Part shown: positions 23,206 through 33,824 of the stretch, in pieces
Position numbering within the stretch: the first letter of the stretch is position 1
Layout: each line of letters begins with the position of its first letter
Source of the DNA: Gnetum montanum
Lineage: Eukaryota; Streptophyta; Gnetopsida; Gnetales; Gnetaceae
Direction: 5' to 3'
Length of the DNA stretch: 48,368 nt
Assembly: GCA_015680685.1 (NCBI GenBank)
Contig: MNCI01025364.1
Coordinates: forward strand, 54,033 to 102,400
Program-made: the position numbers and the translations under genes
The notes under the pieces: generated by a model
Seen by the model: only the letters and a program-made list of their open reading frames with translations
Database searches by the model: none
What the model was told of the DNA's origin: nothing

Positions 23206-25872
23206 CATAGAATTTACACCGACTCCTCCATGAATCCTCAAAACAACCACAAAGGCGATTGAATCCAAAGTTGAAGCAAGTAGTAAAAGAAGAAATTGAA
23301 CAACTTCTAAAGGCTGGGTTCATATACCCCATTGTTGATAGCGAATGGGTTAGCCCCTTGGTAATCATGCCTAAAAAGGGAGGCAAATGGAGGGTGTGTA
23401 TATATTTTAGGTTGCTAAACATGGCAACATTCAAGGATCACTTTTCATTCCCATTTTCTGACTAAGTCTTGGACACAATCATAGGGCATTGCTATTATAG
23501 TTTTTTGGATGGCTATAGCGGATACAACCAAATACAAATAGCCCCAGAAGACCAAGCCAAAACTACATTCACAAGTCCTTGGGAAATGTTTGCATACAAA
23601 CAAATGTCGTTTGTCTTGTGCAATGCCCCTACCATGTTTCAACACTTAGTTCTAAGCATATTTCAGCAGCAGATAGGAAATGGTGTGGAAGTCTTTATGA
23701 ATGAATTTTCCACCTACGAAGCAAGTTTTGATCAAGCCTTGGACCGATTGGAGCAAGTGCTGAAAAGATGTGTAGAAAATAATCTAAGGCTCAATTGGCA
23801 AAAAAGCCTCTTGATGGTCCAAGAAGGCATAGTACTTAGGCATAAAATTTCACATGTAGGGATAGAGGTAGACCCTAAAAAATCAAAGTCATCCAAGGAA
23901 TCACCCATCAACCGAAAACTATCAAAGACATTTGGTCATTCCTTGGACACACTGGCTACTATAGGAGATTCATAGAGAACTTTCCAAAGATTGCCAAACC
24001 ATTGGTAGAGCTAACAAAAAAGGACATACCCTTCTAGTGGACCAGAAAATGAGAACTAGCTTTCCAAACTTTGAAGCAAAAGCTAATAGAAACACCCATT
24101 CTACAAGCTCCTGACTAGTCTAGGTCATTCCATGTCATGACTGATGCGTCCAACTATGTCTTAGGAGCTGTACTTATGCAGTTAGATGACCATAAATGTT
24201 CATATTACATCCACTGTGCAAGTAGAAGTATAGCTAGTGCACAACTTAACTACACTACTATAGAAAAAGAATTAATGACTGTAGTGTTTGCACTAGAAAA
24301 ATTTAGGCACTATGTATTGGAGTACAAAGTATTCATACACACAGATCATAGTGCCATCTAGTTCCTCATGAATAAGCCAATGGTAAGCCCCTGTATTATA
24401 TGATGGCTGGTAATCCTACAAGAGTTTGATTTAACAATGATCAATCATAAAGGCACCGAGAATGTAGTTGCCAATCATTTATCTCGATTACGCTGGGACA
24501 ACAAAGAGGATGAGTATCCCATTTCTGATCACTTCCTTGATGAGTTCCTCTTTGCTGGTGTAGTGACTAACCAATCACCCATGGAGACAAATTGGTATAG
24601 TAGCATTCTTACTTATCTCCTTACCCAACAAACACCACAAGAGCTAGACCTTAAGAAGAAAAAACAATTTCTTCATAGAGCCAAGTACTTTATGGAGATC
24701 AATGGACAACTTTACAAAGTATGTCCCGATGGCTTGGTTCATTGGTATGTTCCCGATAGAGATCAACTAAGAGTTCTCCAAGACACTCATGAGGGCCCTT
24801 GTGGGGGTCATTATGTTGGGAGATGAACATCCATTAAGATCCTACTTGCAGGGTATTGTTGGCTTACCTTGTTCTGGGACACTCATCAATTCGTCCAATC
24901 TTGTGAGCACTATCAACATGATGGGGGAATGACTGCTAAAATGGAGGGTCTGCAATAATGGATTCAACCGTTAGAACCCTTCAACATTTGCGGAATCGAT
25001 TTCATGGGGCCCATTACACCAATGTCCAATGGAAAAGCTTACATCATAGTTGTCATAGACTATTTAACAAAATGGGCTGAAGTAGCTGCTGTTAAAGATT
25101 GCACCTCATCTACAACTGCATGATTTGTCTAACAACAAGTCATCAACAGATTTTGTGTGCCACGTGCACTTATCTCAGATAATGGTACACGCTTTACAGG
25201 TGCAAATTTTTGGAAGTTAATGCAACGCTTAGGGGTTGAGCACAAATTGACTATACCATACCACCCCCAAGCAAACGCTCAAGCCAAGGATACCAACAGG
25301 GAGATTACTAAGATACTGACTAGAACCATTAGCAAGTATAGGTGAGACTGGAGCACTAAATTGAATGATGCTCTTTGGGCATACCACTCCACATGAAAAC
25401 TCCCTATAGGCTACTCTCCCTATGAGTTAGTGTATAAAAAACTTCCAACGCTCCCTATCCAAACTGAGCTCCGTATGCTAGCCATGGCATGTGACCTCAA
25501 CCTTGATCTTGACCTAGCACCAAAACAAAGGTTGATGACTCTTAACTTGCTAGAAAAGAACTGATTAGCTACCCTATCATCTAATGAGTTGCACAAGGCA
25601 TTTAATAAACAACGTCATGACCTAAAAATTAGTAAAGTTAAGTATCAACAAGAAGATAAGGTTCTCTACTAGAACCCCACACATGTGTCACAATGTACCA
25701 AATTTTAAACACTGTGGGAAGGATGTTACATTATCTATGCAACTTTTCCTTTAGGAGCCATGACCATATATAAACCTGAGAGCCTAGATAAGAGACTATT
25801 AGTCAACATGCAATAAACAAAACCTTTCCATGAGATTAGGATAGCTAGAACATATGCTACCTCTGTAGGTGG
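23206..25872 (+). pseudogene. pol: E1 reverse transcriptase, RNase H and integrase
   Basis: The RT region, 23259-23975, is one frame off gag-pro. It has EEIEQLLKAGFIYPIVDSEWVSP-like sequence and YSFLDGYSGYNQIQIAP with the first catalytic Asp, but the FMDDF box reads FMNEF (AAT-GAA at 23700-23705), which removes both catalytic aspartates. After a second frame change near 24000, RNase H keeps TDASNY, the IEKEL glutamate and HTDHSAI (24137-24361). Integrase has HEGPCGGHYVG for the zinc region, Asp at 24998 (GIDFMGP) and Asp at 25178 (ISDNGTRF). The DX35E glutamate position holds Lys (25286-25288). The C-terminal region runs through LNDALWAYHST to about 25872. It is non-functional as read. Confidence 0.9.
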
Positions 25873-25914
25873 GTAACCTTGCTCATTATTTTGGATCTCC
25901 TCCTTCCAATTCAA

Positions 25915-25929
25915 TCATGGGGGAGATGG
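25915..25929 (+). other. Polypurine-like tract after E1 pol
   Basis: TCATGGGGGAGATGG sits just past the end of pol, about 1.9 kb before the 3' LTR. E2 has the identical string at 36773-36787. The true LTR-proximal tract (TCATGAGGG at 27817-27825 in E1, TCATGGGGG at 41820-41828 in E2) resembles it, so each element carries two such tracts. Confidence 0.6.
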
Positions 25930-26466
25930 TTGCTAATCATTGAAGGCCCTTAATTCTTTCTAAGTTTTTATTTTACACATTTTTATTTTGCACATTTCTT
26001 TCATTTTTTTTTTGTTTTTTGTTTTACACCATTGTTCATATTTTTACCATTTCTTCGTGTGATTTTATTTTTTTCATAACTCAATAAGTGTTCATGATGG
26101 TGGTATGAATAATATTATATCGATTGCTAATATTTGGATTTTACCTTTGAAGTATGATGTTGATATTAAGGTATGGTTCTTTTGATTAATAGGCAATGAG
26201 TCCACATCTTTCATACATCCATAAAATCCTATGGTAGAATTGTACAGTCCCTTTTCTCTAATAAAACTGTTAACGAATTGGTGGCTAAGTATTTCTCAAA
26301 CTAAAGAAGGACTCAAGGGATGAAAAGGGTGTGACTTCAAGGGGATTCGATGCATTTGTACTAGCTATTCTCTTGAGTCATTGGATTATTTTTCCTTGGG
26401 TTTTTTGCCATTCTTACCATTCATCAAATCACTAGAAGTTGAGTACATAAAAATAAGTCTTTGCAT

Positions 26467-26529
26467 GGTGTCGTTCTCACGTGAAAAACACAAAAAACAC
26501 CAAAAAATGGTGAGAATTCAGAGCACACC
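26467..26529 (+). other. Conserved 3' UTR stem-loop, type A
   Basis: The outer stem GGTGT (26467-26471) pairs with ACACC (26525-26529). The inner stem TTCTCAC (26474-26480) pairs with GTGAGAA (26510-26516). Between them lie a 2-nt bulge on the left and TTCAGAGC on the right. E2 has two copies of the same architecture (37423-37468, 37495-37552) with compensating base changes, so pairing looks maintained. Confidence 0.65.
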
Positions 26530-26571
26530 CCTTAGACACAATAATGAACTTGGGCTACAAGCACTGGTTAT

Positions 26572-26609
26572 GGAACTGGAAATACATGTTACCCATGTCT
26601 GAAGGTTCC
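26572..26609 (+). other. Conserved 3' UTR stem-loop, type B / module
   Basis: GGAAC (26572-26576) pairs with GTTCC (26605-26609) around the module ATACATGTTACCCATG. In E2 the stem is GGGAC/GTCCC (37589-37593 with 37621-37625), a compensated change. The module also occurs in multiple copies in the minus-strand relics at 4777-4909 and 10655-10940. Confidence 0.6.
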
Positions 26610-27295
26610 CTCTAACTCAGGCCCTTTCTCGCTTCCTAGTTCTCCATTTCACTCTCCTCGAAATGGTGGTGAATTTTTGTAGAGGCATTCTTGTTGCTTC
26701 AAGAGGATGGGTTAGTTAAATGTGTTGATGTGAGGTCATTGAATGTGGTTTGTTGAGCCTAGATTTGGAATGAGTTTTACTTGGTCATGTTAACCATAAA
26801 ACACACAAGGGACTTTACACAACCTTGTTCTTAGGTTTTCATTCCATTCTCTCCTCTCCACCTTTCTTTTCCATTTTTCACCTCATTTCTAGATTTATCA
26901 TTAATCCATATCTTCGTTGATGCATCGTTTTTCCTTGGTAATTTCTTATGGATTAGTTTTTAACTCTTGCTTCAAAATAACATTCCTAGAGCATATGGAC
27001 TCTTCGATTTGTAGGTTTGTCAGGGCATCAAAGGCATGAGCCTACTTTGGGAAGGATCCACTGGCATTCCTTTTTGGTGCACTTGTTAACTTCTTTCCCT
27101 TAAACATTTCCTACAATCAACAACTTTTTGTTTCATCCCCATCCATGACATCCATTTTCTTTGCCTTGTTGTTGTTACTTTTCTCCATCTTTCTTATTCT
27201 TTATCTTTTTCTATCCTATCACTATTGGAGGTTTGCTCTTAGTCATGGGGACCCTGGCACAATTTTTTCAACTTTTCCTAACCCCTACACCTTAG

Positions 27296-27434
27296 GTAGT
27301 CACTAGTGTTAAAACTTCAAAATCAGTATCTGCCATAACCACAACTTAGCCAATGCACTTTACATCAAGGCAAGGTATTGACTGCATTGTGATTTATCTA
27401 CCCTCTCTCATTTGTGACTATGTTGTGTGTGCAG
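27296..27434 (+). other. Intron-like segment before the small E1 ORF
   Basis: A donor-like CCTTAG|GTAGTC occurs at 27295/27296 and an acceptor GTGTGTGCAG ends at 27434, directly before ATG 27435. The interior includes CATAACCACAACTTAGC (about 27338), which E2 keeps in its corresponding segment (CATAATCACAACTTAGC near 38699). The donor contexts of E1 (CCTACACCTTAG) and E2 (CCTGCACTTACCGAAG) also look alike. Splicing is inferred. Confidence 0.45.
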
Positions 27435-27539
27435 ATGACGATCATACAACAATGGATTGGCCCTAGAGGAAACACTTGGGATGGACCAGAACTGGAACAT
27501 TTACGAAAGGAGCAAGATTGGTGGTGTGGCTATGGATAA
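27435..27539 (+). CDS. Short ORF after the acceptor-like site, remnant of the extra gene
   Basis: The ORF has 34 codons, starts MTIIQQWIGPRGNTW and is rich in Trp and charged residues. It begins exactly where E2's extra ORF begins relative to the acceptor-like site. No family is recognised, and it shows no clear similarity to the E2 protein. It may be what remains after deletion of a longer ORF. A CT microsatellite (about 27578-27605) follows it. Function unknown; it may not be translated. Confidence 0.3.
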   Translation: MTIIQQWIGPRGNTWDGPELEHLRKEQDWWCGYG

Positions 27540-27827
27540 ACAATGGAGGGCGCAATCTTGGCGTTAACAGCAACACATCTTATTCTTTTCTCTCTCTCTC
27601 TCCTTCTCTCCCAACAGCAAAATAAGGGTGGATGTTGTTATGTACAGTTTTCACTTTTGTGGTCATGAACACTAGTGCTGTCATGTATTGTATTGTTGAT
27701 CCGTTCACCGGGCACGTTAAGTCTATCACCCCATTCCATAGTCAATGGTCATTCAGTCAATAATCCCATACCTTCCCAATATTTTGTAAAGAACTCGAGG
27801 ATGAGTTTTCATTCAGTCATGAGGGTA

Positions 27828-28630
27828 TGATGAACCATGATATCGCGTTTGCGATATCAAATCAGCCATGCAATGACGAATACCTGATATCGTGTCCTGT
27901 CTCCTTGCTTATAAATAAGAGGTGATGCCCTTGGTTTCAACAGTTAGAAGTTAGTCCCTTAGCCAAACTCTTGTCATTTTTTCCCTCCAGAGTCAGAATT
28001 ATCTCTATGTGCTCGTAGTAGGAGTCATAGAGTGAACATATCTTTATTCGAGCATTGTGTACCTGAGCACACTTTGTGTATGGTAATAAAGATGAACTTT
28101 ATGATAAACCTTGCAGCATATAGAATAGATTAATTAGTGTTAATTATTATTTAATGCTTTCCTAGTTAATTAATGATTTCTCTTACCTTACAACTCTCTT
28201 AGATAAATACACTTAGTACGACTGCTTCGAGCATGTGTGTAGCGCTTGGTAACCCAGTAACGATTAGCGTTTGGTAATCCTAGCAACGTTGGACCGGTTT
28301 AGGATGTGTATGGTAAGTGGGAACAGATACTGGTGTTAGGAGTACTTAGAACTTAGTTAATGAATAGTTAAATTAGATTAGTTACTTAGTTATTTCTCTC
28401 TCCCCTCCTTATTAGTGCAGGATATAAAATACATAAAAGCCATTAAAATCATATGCCTCAAGCTTACTTAACCATACAATCGTGACATACAAGTAAGTTT
28501 GGGAAGACAATGATTATCAACCCGTTATTGTTCCACAGAGGCACATAGGCACTTCTTGGAATTCAACCGAATCATGTGTGAAATGCTCATATTCATATGG
28601 TCGAGCATAGGGGTACCTCTCTGCTCATCA
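27828..28630 (+). repeat. E1 3' LTR
   Basis: 803 bp, TGATGAACC...GCTCATCA, preceded by the degraded tract TCATGAGGG. TATAAATA lies at 27910-27917. Palindrome remnants include TGATATCGCG and GCGATATCAA near 27838-27860. It is alignable with 18754-19560 along its whole length, and the target duplication CTTTC follows. Confidence 0.92.
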
Positions 28631-29494
28631 CTTTCTTATTTGATTAATTAATTATTCAATTGATTAAGGTTGTAGGTGTGAATCATGACATTGAAATTTT
28701 AACCCTTTTTTTAATTGATTAATTATTTATTTTATTAAGACATGCATAATAAGAAACTTCAAATGATGATATCTCCCAAACCATACATCTGATCAGGATG
28801 AAATTTGTATAGTTAGAATCATCTCAATGAGTACTATGTGTTGAGTTTCTATGATTTTAAAAGACTAAAATAACTTATTTACCAAATTGGACCTTATTAC
28901 AATGATGTATGAATGATATGAGGATTTCTATGTGACTTAAACTCAATTATCATTCATAACCAATTCTAGGATAAACATTTATCACATATATCATTTATAA
29001 TTTTGGCCTCCACCATCATGCCCATACTAGTGAAGTAGAAATGAAGGGAATCTTAGGCTAGGTTGAATCCCTTAAACTTACTAATGTATAGGTCCTAAGT
29101 AGGGGTGGGTAATAAGTTCCAAAATGAGAAAAAGTCCTAGAAGGCTTAGGCCATGGCTACTAGCCTCATGGAAGAAACTTAACAATAACCTTAATTAATT
29201 AATTAAGTTGTAATGATACTATAATATGGGTAAGAATTATTTGGATCAATGTATCCTTATCTTACTAGGTTTCTCATAGTTGATGTACCTTGTTGGTATA
29301 TTTTCTGGACTCAATTATCCATAAAGGTCACTAGAAGGATATCTTCTAGATTACATGGATCATCTCAAACATAAGGTGCATTTGTTGGGGGGTCCATAAC
29401 TCTTCCTAGGTTGTGGCTCCATGGTTCATCATCGAATTGTAGTAGACCCTTGGTTCTAGTTAGGCCTTGGGTTGTGGTCTGCTATGATACCAAA
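28631..29494 (-). repeat. Old retroelement interior with initiator tRNA-Met primer site
   Basis: GCTATGATACCA at 29481-29492 is the complement of TGGTATCATAGC, close to the initiator tRNA-Met primer site. It lies 2 bp from the LTR end at 29495, so this stretch is the 5' leader of a minus-strand element. No protein motif can be read, and the superfamily is undetermined (both copia and chromovirus gypsy elements use this primer). The first part (28667-28710) repeats sequence left of E1. Confidence 0.5.
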
Positions 29495-29526
29495 TGTGAC
29501 ATCCCATTCCTGTATATCATGGCAAA
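29495..29526 (-). repeat. LTR split by E2, outer fragment (internal-side end)
   Basis: It starts TGTGACATCC and is cut after GGCAAA by E2. The rest of this LTR is at 42766-43246. The far end GGATGTAACA is the inverted match to this start, with one mismatch. With one copy of the duplication removed the LTR is about 508 bp. Confidence 0.7.
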
Positions 29527-30490
29527 TGATGAGTCGTGTTAAGTTGGCTACGTCGACGAGGCCTTGTCGACATGGCCTTATCAACTAGGCCTTGTCGATG
29601 TGGCCTTGTCAACAAGGCCTAGTCGATGCATCTTACAATGCATCGATGAGGCCTCATCGACGTAGTGTCAGTTTTCTTGATCTTTTACTATAAATATGCA
29701 CTTGCAGCCACATTTATGGCATAGGTAAATTATAGTTGTAGCAGAGCTCTTGCATTTTTCCCATTTCAACGTTAGAATTTTTCCTCCAAGTGCCCGCAAC
29801 AAGAGCCATTGAGTGTACAGATCTTTATTTGAGCATTATTCTACCTGAGCACAACAATGTGTGTGGCAATAAAGATGAGCTTTCTGATAAACCTTGTAGC
29901 ACTTTGAATAGATTAGCTACTTTATTTATGCATTTACTATTTTCAATTATTTACTAAATGTTTTCAATTAATTATTGAATATTTCCCTATTATTATGTTA
30001 ATGAGACAATTAAGCAAGATAGATTACACACATAAGTACAACTACTTCGAGCATAACACGTATTCACTCAGTAATCCCAGCAGCATTATTGCTTGGTATG
30101 CCCAGTAACGTAGCACTTGGTCGCCCAGTAGTGGATACGTGGGTTTAGGACATATATGAAAAGTGGGATCAGATGCTTATGTTAGGATTAGTTAAATGAT
30201 TAGTTAATTAGTTAATTTAGATTAGTTAATCAAATCTCTTTTTTATCTACAATTCAAGCACCCAACCATAAAACATAAAAATGATAAAAATCGAATGTCT
30301 CAATTTCACTTAGCCATACCAATGAATGTCACAAGTGTAATTGGGAAGAGAATAATTAAACTTAAGGTGAGATTCACTTCCTAAAGGGCTAGCACATTGG
30401 AAACAATAAAGTCCATGAAATTTGACTGGATTGCACATGAACACTTTGTGATTCATATGGTTGGGCGTAGGGGTATCTTGCCACTCATCA
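29527..30490 (+). repeat. E2 5' LTR
   Basis: 964 bp. U3 carries a palindromic array of a different word from E1: GTCGAC/GTCGAT and AGGCCT units over 29550-29675. TATAAATA lies at 29689-29696. The downstream body is related to the E1 LTR (GTTAGAATTT, AATAAAGA, CCCAGTAACG and TATGGTTGGGCG blocks). The primer site follows the end ACTCATCA. Confidence 0.93.
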
Positions 30491-30491
30491 T

Positions 30492-30509
30492 TGGCGCTAT
30501 TGCAAGGGA
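30492..30509 (+). other. E2 primer-binding site (tRNA-Asp type)
   Basis: TGGCGCTATTGCAAGGGA, 2 bp after the 5' LTR, aligns to TGGCGCCGTTGCCGGGGA with four differences, each a plausible decay change except one C-to-A. Same position and type as in E1. Confidence 0.8.
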
Positions 30510-30644
30510 CTTTGTTTGTGGAACATCCACTATTTAGGTCTAAGTGAATACCATTATATCATTGTATGAACCTAAAGGTCAATATCATTCCCACTATACA
30601 TAGAATTATAAAAGCACACTGACAGTTTTATTTTGTTTTGCAAA

Positions 30645-33600
30645 ATGTCTTCTTCTTCTCGTAACCCTAAAGATACCAAACCGCTGGTCCCACAAGAATG
30701 AAAGGTGATATACACTCATCCAAATGAGTTTGTGCCAAATTTCACCTTCATCCTACATTAGGATGAACAGATGTGATGGAATGATATGGAGGGTAACATC
30801 ATCTTGCCCCTCGATTGATCTACGCCTGGGATGCTATTCAAAACCCTTAAGAAGTTGGACATAGCAAATCTTCAGGAAGAATACATTGTGGATAGATACG
30901 ACACTTGAAACTACTATTCCATTGAAACACAATGTAAACAAGATCAATGTCAAGAGAAACTCTATGAAGCTATAAAGGAAAAACATTATACCAACCCCTT
31001 GTTCCTACTAAATAAAGATGACAATGAGGATTATCCCTTGGAAGGTTATCAACATGAAGATTCTTCACCTTGTGCTACTGATGGCAAGGTTGTGAACCTA
31101 ACCCTATGATCCACTATTCATAAATTGGATTTAGGAAAGAGTGATAGCCAAGGTAGGGACTCGAGCAAGCACCACAATAGTAAGGGATCTAAAGATGAAG
31201 ATCGTAATAAGCATAAGAGTGGGGGAAGAAGTGGTGGTGGTGGAAATCCACCTTCCTTTTCATCCAATTCTAAACATTTCTCTTCATCTAATGGTTCTCA
31301 TGAAAGTTGTCATTGAAACAACTGTGGTGAAGGTGATCAATGAAATAAAAATCATCATGAAGACCATCAAAATCAAAGGGATGGCCGAAACCATCATCAA
31401 CATAGTGATGATGATGAACCTTTAAAAGCAAATTGAAGTATGCTCAATCTTGCAAAGGTAGTTAAGATCTCAACTAGACATATGAAGGATAGTTGGATCA
31501 AGCACCTAGATATGAACAATATCCCAAGATTTTAGGGGGGATACAATTTTGATCTTTAGATACAACTACAAGCTTTTCAAGTTGCCTATGCCTTACAAAA
31601 CATAGAGAATGAGTGGTAGAAACTCAAACTTTTCCCAAGGACACTCATTAAGGAAGCTGAAAGTTGGTATCAGTCTTTAGAGCTGAATCTATCCACAAAT
31701 GAAGTACCATGTTGAACTATTCAATGACAAATACCAGACATACTCTAGAGTGTCTATTCTAAAAAGGCAAATCTAAGGCTAGAAACAAGGAACACATGAA
31801 CCCTTGGATGCTACGATGGGCCGCTACTATTTGCTCCTACATCGATGCCCTAGCCATGGTTACTCTTAGAGGGAACAACTTTACCACATCATCGGCTTAG
31901 AGCAAAAACAAGAAGAACCCTTGGGGTGTATGTCCAAGGAAGGTTGTCTAAAATGAGAGCTCATTAGATCCAAAGGTTAATTAAGTAGGTAGCAAAAAAA
32001 TAAGGTGAGCTATGAAAAAGGAAAAGTGCTGAAGAGTATAACAAGGACCCTTCCATTAGAAAATGAGAGGTCTAATTTTTTGACAAGGAGAAATCACCAA
32101 TGGATGAAGTGGTGAATAGAAAGACCTTACCCATCCAAAAATCTATTTCTGATATTTGGCAAAGGTTGACAAGTTATGAGACTCTTTGGATGAAAAATTT
32201 CAAATTGCTTTAAATATTGTTGAAAAATCCAAAGAGCAAAATAGCGATCATAATCGTAGGAGGCGAAAAGAAGCTGAGCATGCCTACCAAACAGGTAAGG
32301 GCAAAGCTGTTGTAGTAGGGGAAGTTGTGGAGTCTAACTCTGATGATGAAACTAAATGTGACATATGTCAATATGAACATCCAAATTGATGTTGTCCTAT
32401 GATGTCACACTTACAAGAGTCTGAAGTGTATGCATTGAATCTTCGCCTAGCATGTAGGCAAGCTCCAAGACAATTACCTTATCCTCAAGGAAATCCAAGT
32501 AGTTTCACAACTGCAACAAGCTTACTACTCAAGTGGAACTCCTCCACAACCTTATGAACAATACCAATAGTGGTACTAACCACAATCGTGGGGAATGCCA
32601 CCACCAATGCAGCAATACCCTTATAGGCAACCAGATCCATATGGGTACTATGTTCAGCAACCTGTCTCCCGTAGAAGTTCTGCAAGTCATGCATTATTTT
32701 AGCATTACTATTACCCTCCAAAGTATCACCGAACACATTCACCATCTACTTGAGGGGAAAACCTATATCCATACCCTTATCATCCTTCACATCTCTTTGA
32801 ACTTACAGCTCCACCTTCAACCTAATTACCTCCTGCTCTATCTATGCAAGGTGAGATTCCTCCACAGCCGCAACAATGAAATGCTACAAGGATTGTACAC
32901 TCATAACTAGTTTTTCAACCAAGTGGTCTAGATAATCAATCAAGGAAATGACTTTTCTTTTGGCCCAGCAATCCTCTCCAGCCCTCACAACCTACTTCAG
33001 CTGATCACTTTGCATCTCTAGCACCCTCATCCTCTACATAAAATACCTTTGAGTGCCCTTCAAACTAAGTGCCACCTAGGATCCACACTATAATATTAAT
33101 TCATGCTATTTATAACTGGATCAAGGCTAGCAATCTTCCTATAAAAAGATCTGATCTAGAAAGTCCACTCATCTATCTATAGATTACTAGACAAGAGCCA
33201 TGCAGATCTCTTCTTAACTCTAGTTCTAGAGTTAACGTCATCTCTCATGATATGTACAAGGCCTGGAACCTACCACCTCTTAAGAAGAGCAACATCCGTC
33301 TAGAATTAGAAAATGAATTGATTACTGTACCTTTCGGATTAGTAGAGGACATTGTGACAAAAATTTGTGGGTGGTCCTATCTTGCTAATTTTCTAGTAAT
33401 CAAGGTGAACAACTATAAAAGTGAGTTCCCCATCATTATGGGAAGCACTTGGTTAAGCACGATCAATGTGTGAATGGGTATAAGGGACATATCTCTCAAA
33501 ATATCTAAGGAAAATAAGCTAGGAAAGATTGAGAAGAAGCATATTCCATGCATCATGTACAATGATAATGGGTGCAATTGTGTACAAAGGATTTCATCAA

Positions 33601-33824
33601 TCAAGAGCACGTACATTAAGGCATGCAATCAGTGTGCATAAGAAATTAACATTGAAAGGTGTCTATATGCAATAGCCATAAAGTAGAAGGGCACCTAGTG
33701 GCTAATAGCTAATTCATATAGTAGCACAATATGCATGAAGCCAATTGAGAGCCTAACATGTGCATATGTTGAAGGCATAGATAAAATTGAATAAGTTCAT
33801 TTCCAACTCTCTAATAAAGATTAT
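30645..33824 (+). pseudogene. gag-pro: E2 gag and protease
   Basis: ATG 30645 opens MSSSSRNPK, followed by VIYTHPNEFVPNFTFIL as in E1. A Ser/Gly/Lys-rich linker (31125-31310) and the Gag core HLDMNNIPRF (about 31510) follow. Frame changes fall between about 31700 and 32160, and 32186-32400 (including the knuckle CDICQYEHPN..CC) reads in another frame. The protease begins with SLLNSSSRVNVIS (about 33215-33240), where the DSG is lost (NSS). It continues MYKAWNLPPLKKSNIRLEL (33252) and FPIIMGSTWLSTINV (to 33473). Stops are more frequent than in E1. The 5'-to-3' order matches E1 throughout. Confidence 0.87.

Larger units (their letters stand above)
25930..27295 (+). other. E1 long 3' untranslated region
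   Basis: About 1.4 kb without a coding frame, alignable in blocks with E2 36790-38140. Shared blocks include TGAGTCCACATC, GTGTGACTTCAAGGGGA, two stem-loops, and GGATCCACT near 27055. A CT-rich stretch occupies 27120-27230. A short open frame at 26381-26602 overlaps the hairpins and has no known domain. Confidence 0.7.
18754..28630 (+). mobile_element. E1: full-length Ty3/gypsy retrotransposon
   Basis: The 9877-bp element is bounded by TGATGA...TCATCA LTRs and by the identical 5-bp duplications CTTTC at 18749-18753 and 28631-28635. Order: 5' LTR, tRNA-Asp-type primer site, Gag-PR-RT-RNaseH-INT, polypurine-like tract, long 3' UTR with conserved hairpins, small ORF, degraded second polypurine tract, 3' LTR. 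The two LTRs differ at roughly one site in ten by eye, mostly C/T and G/A, so the insertion is old. The primer type and RT context suggest a non-chromovirus (Athila/Tat-like) lineage. Confidence 0.93.
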
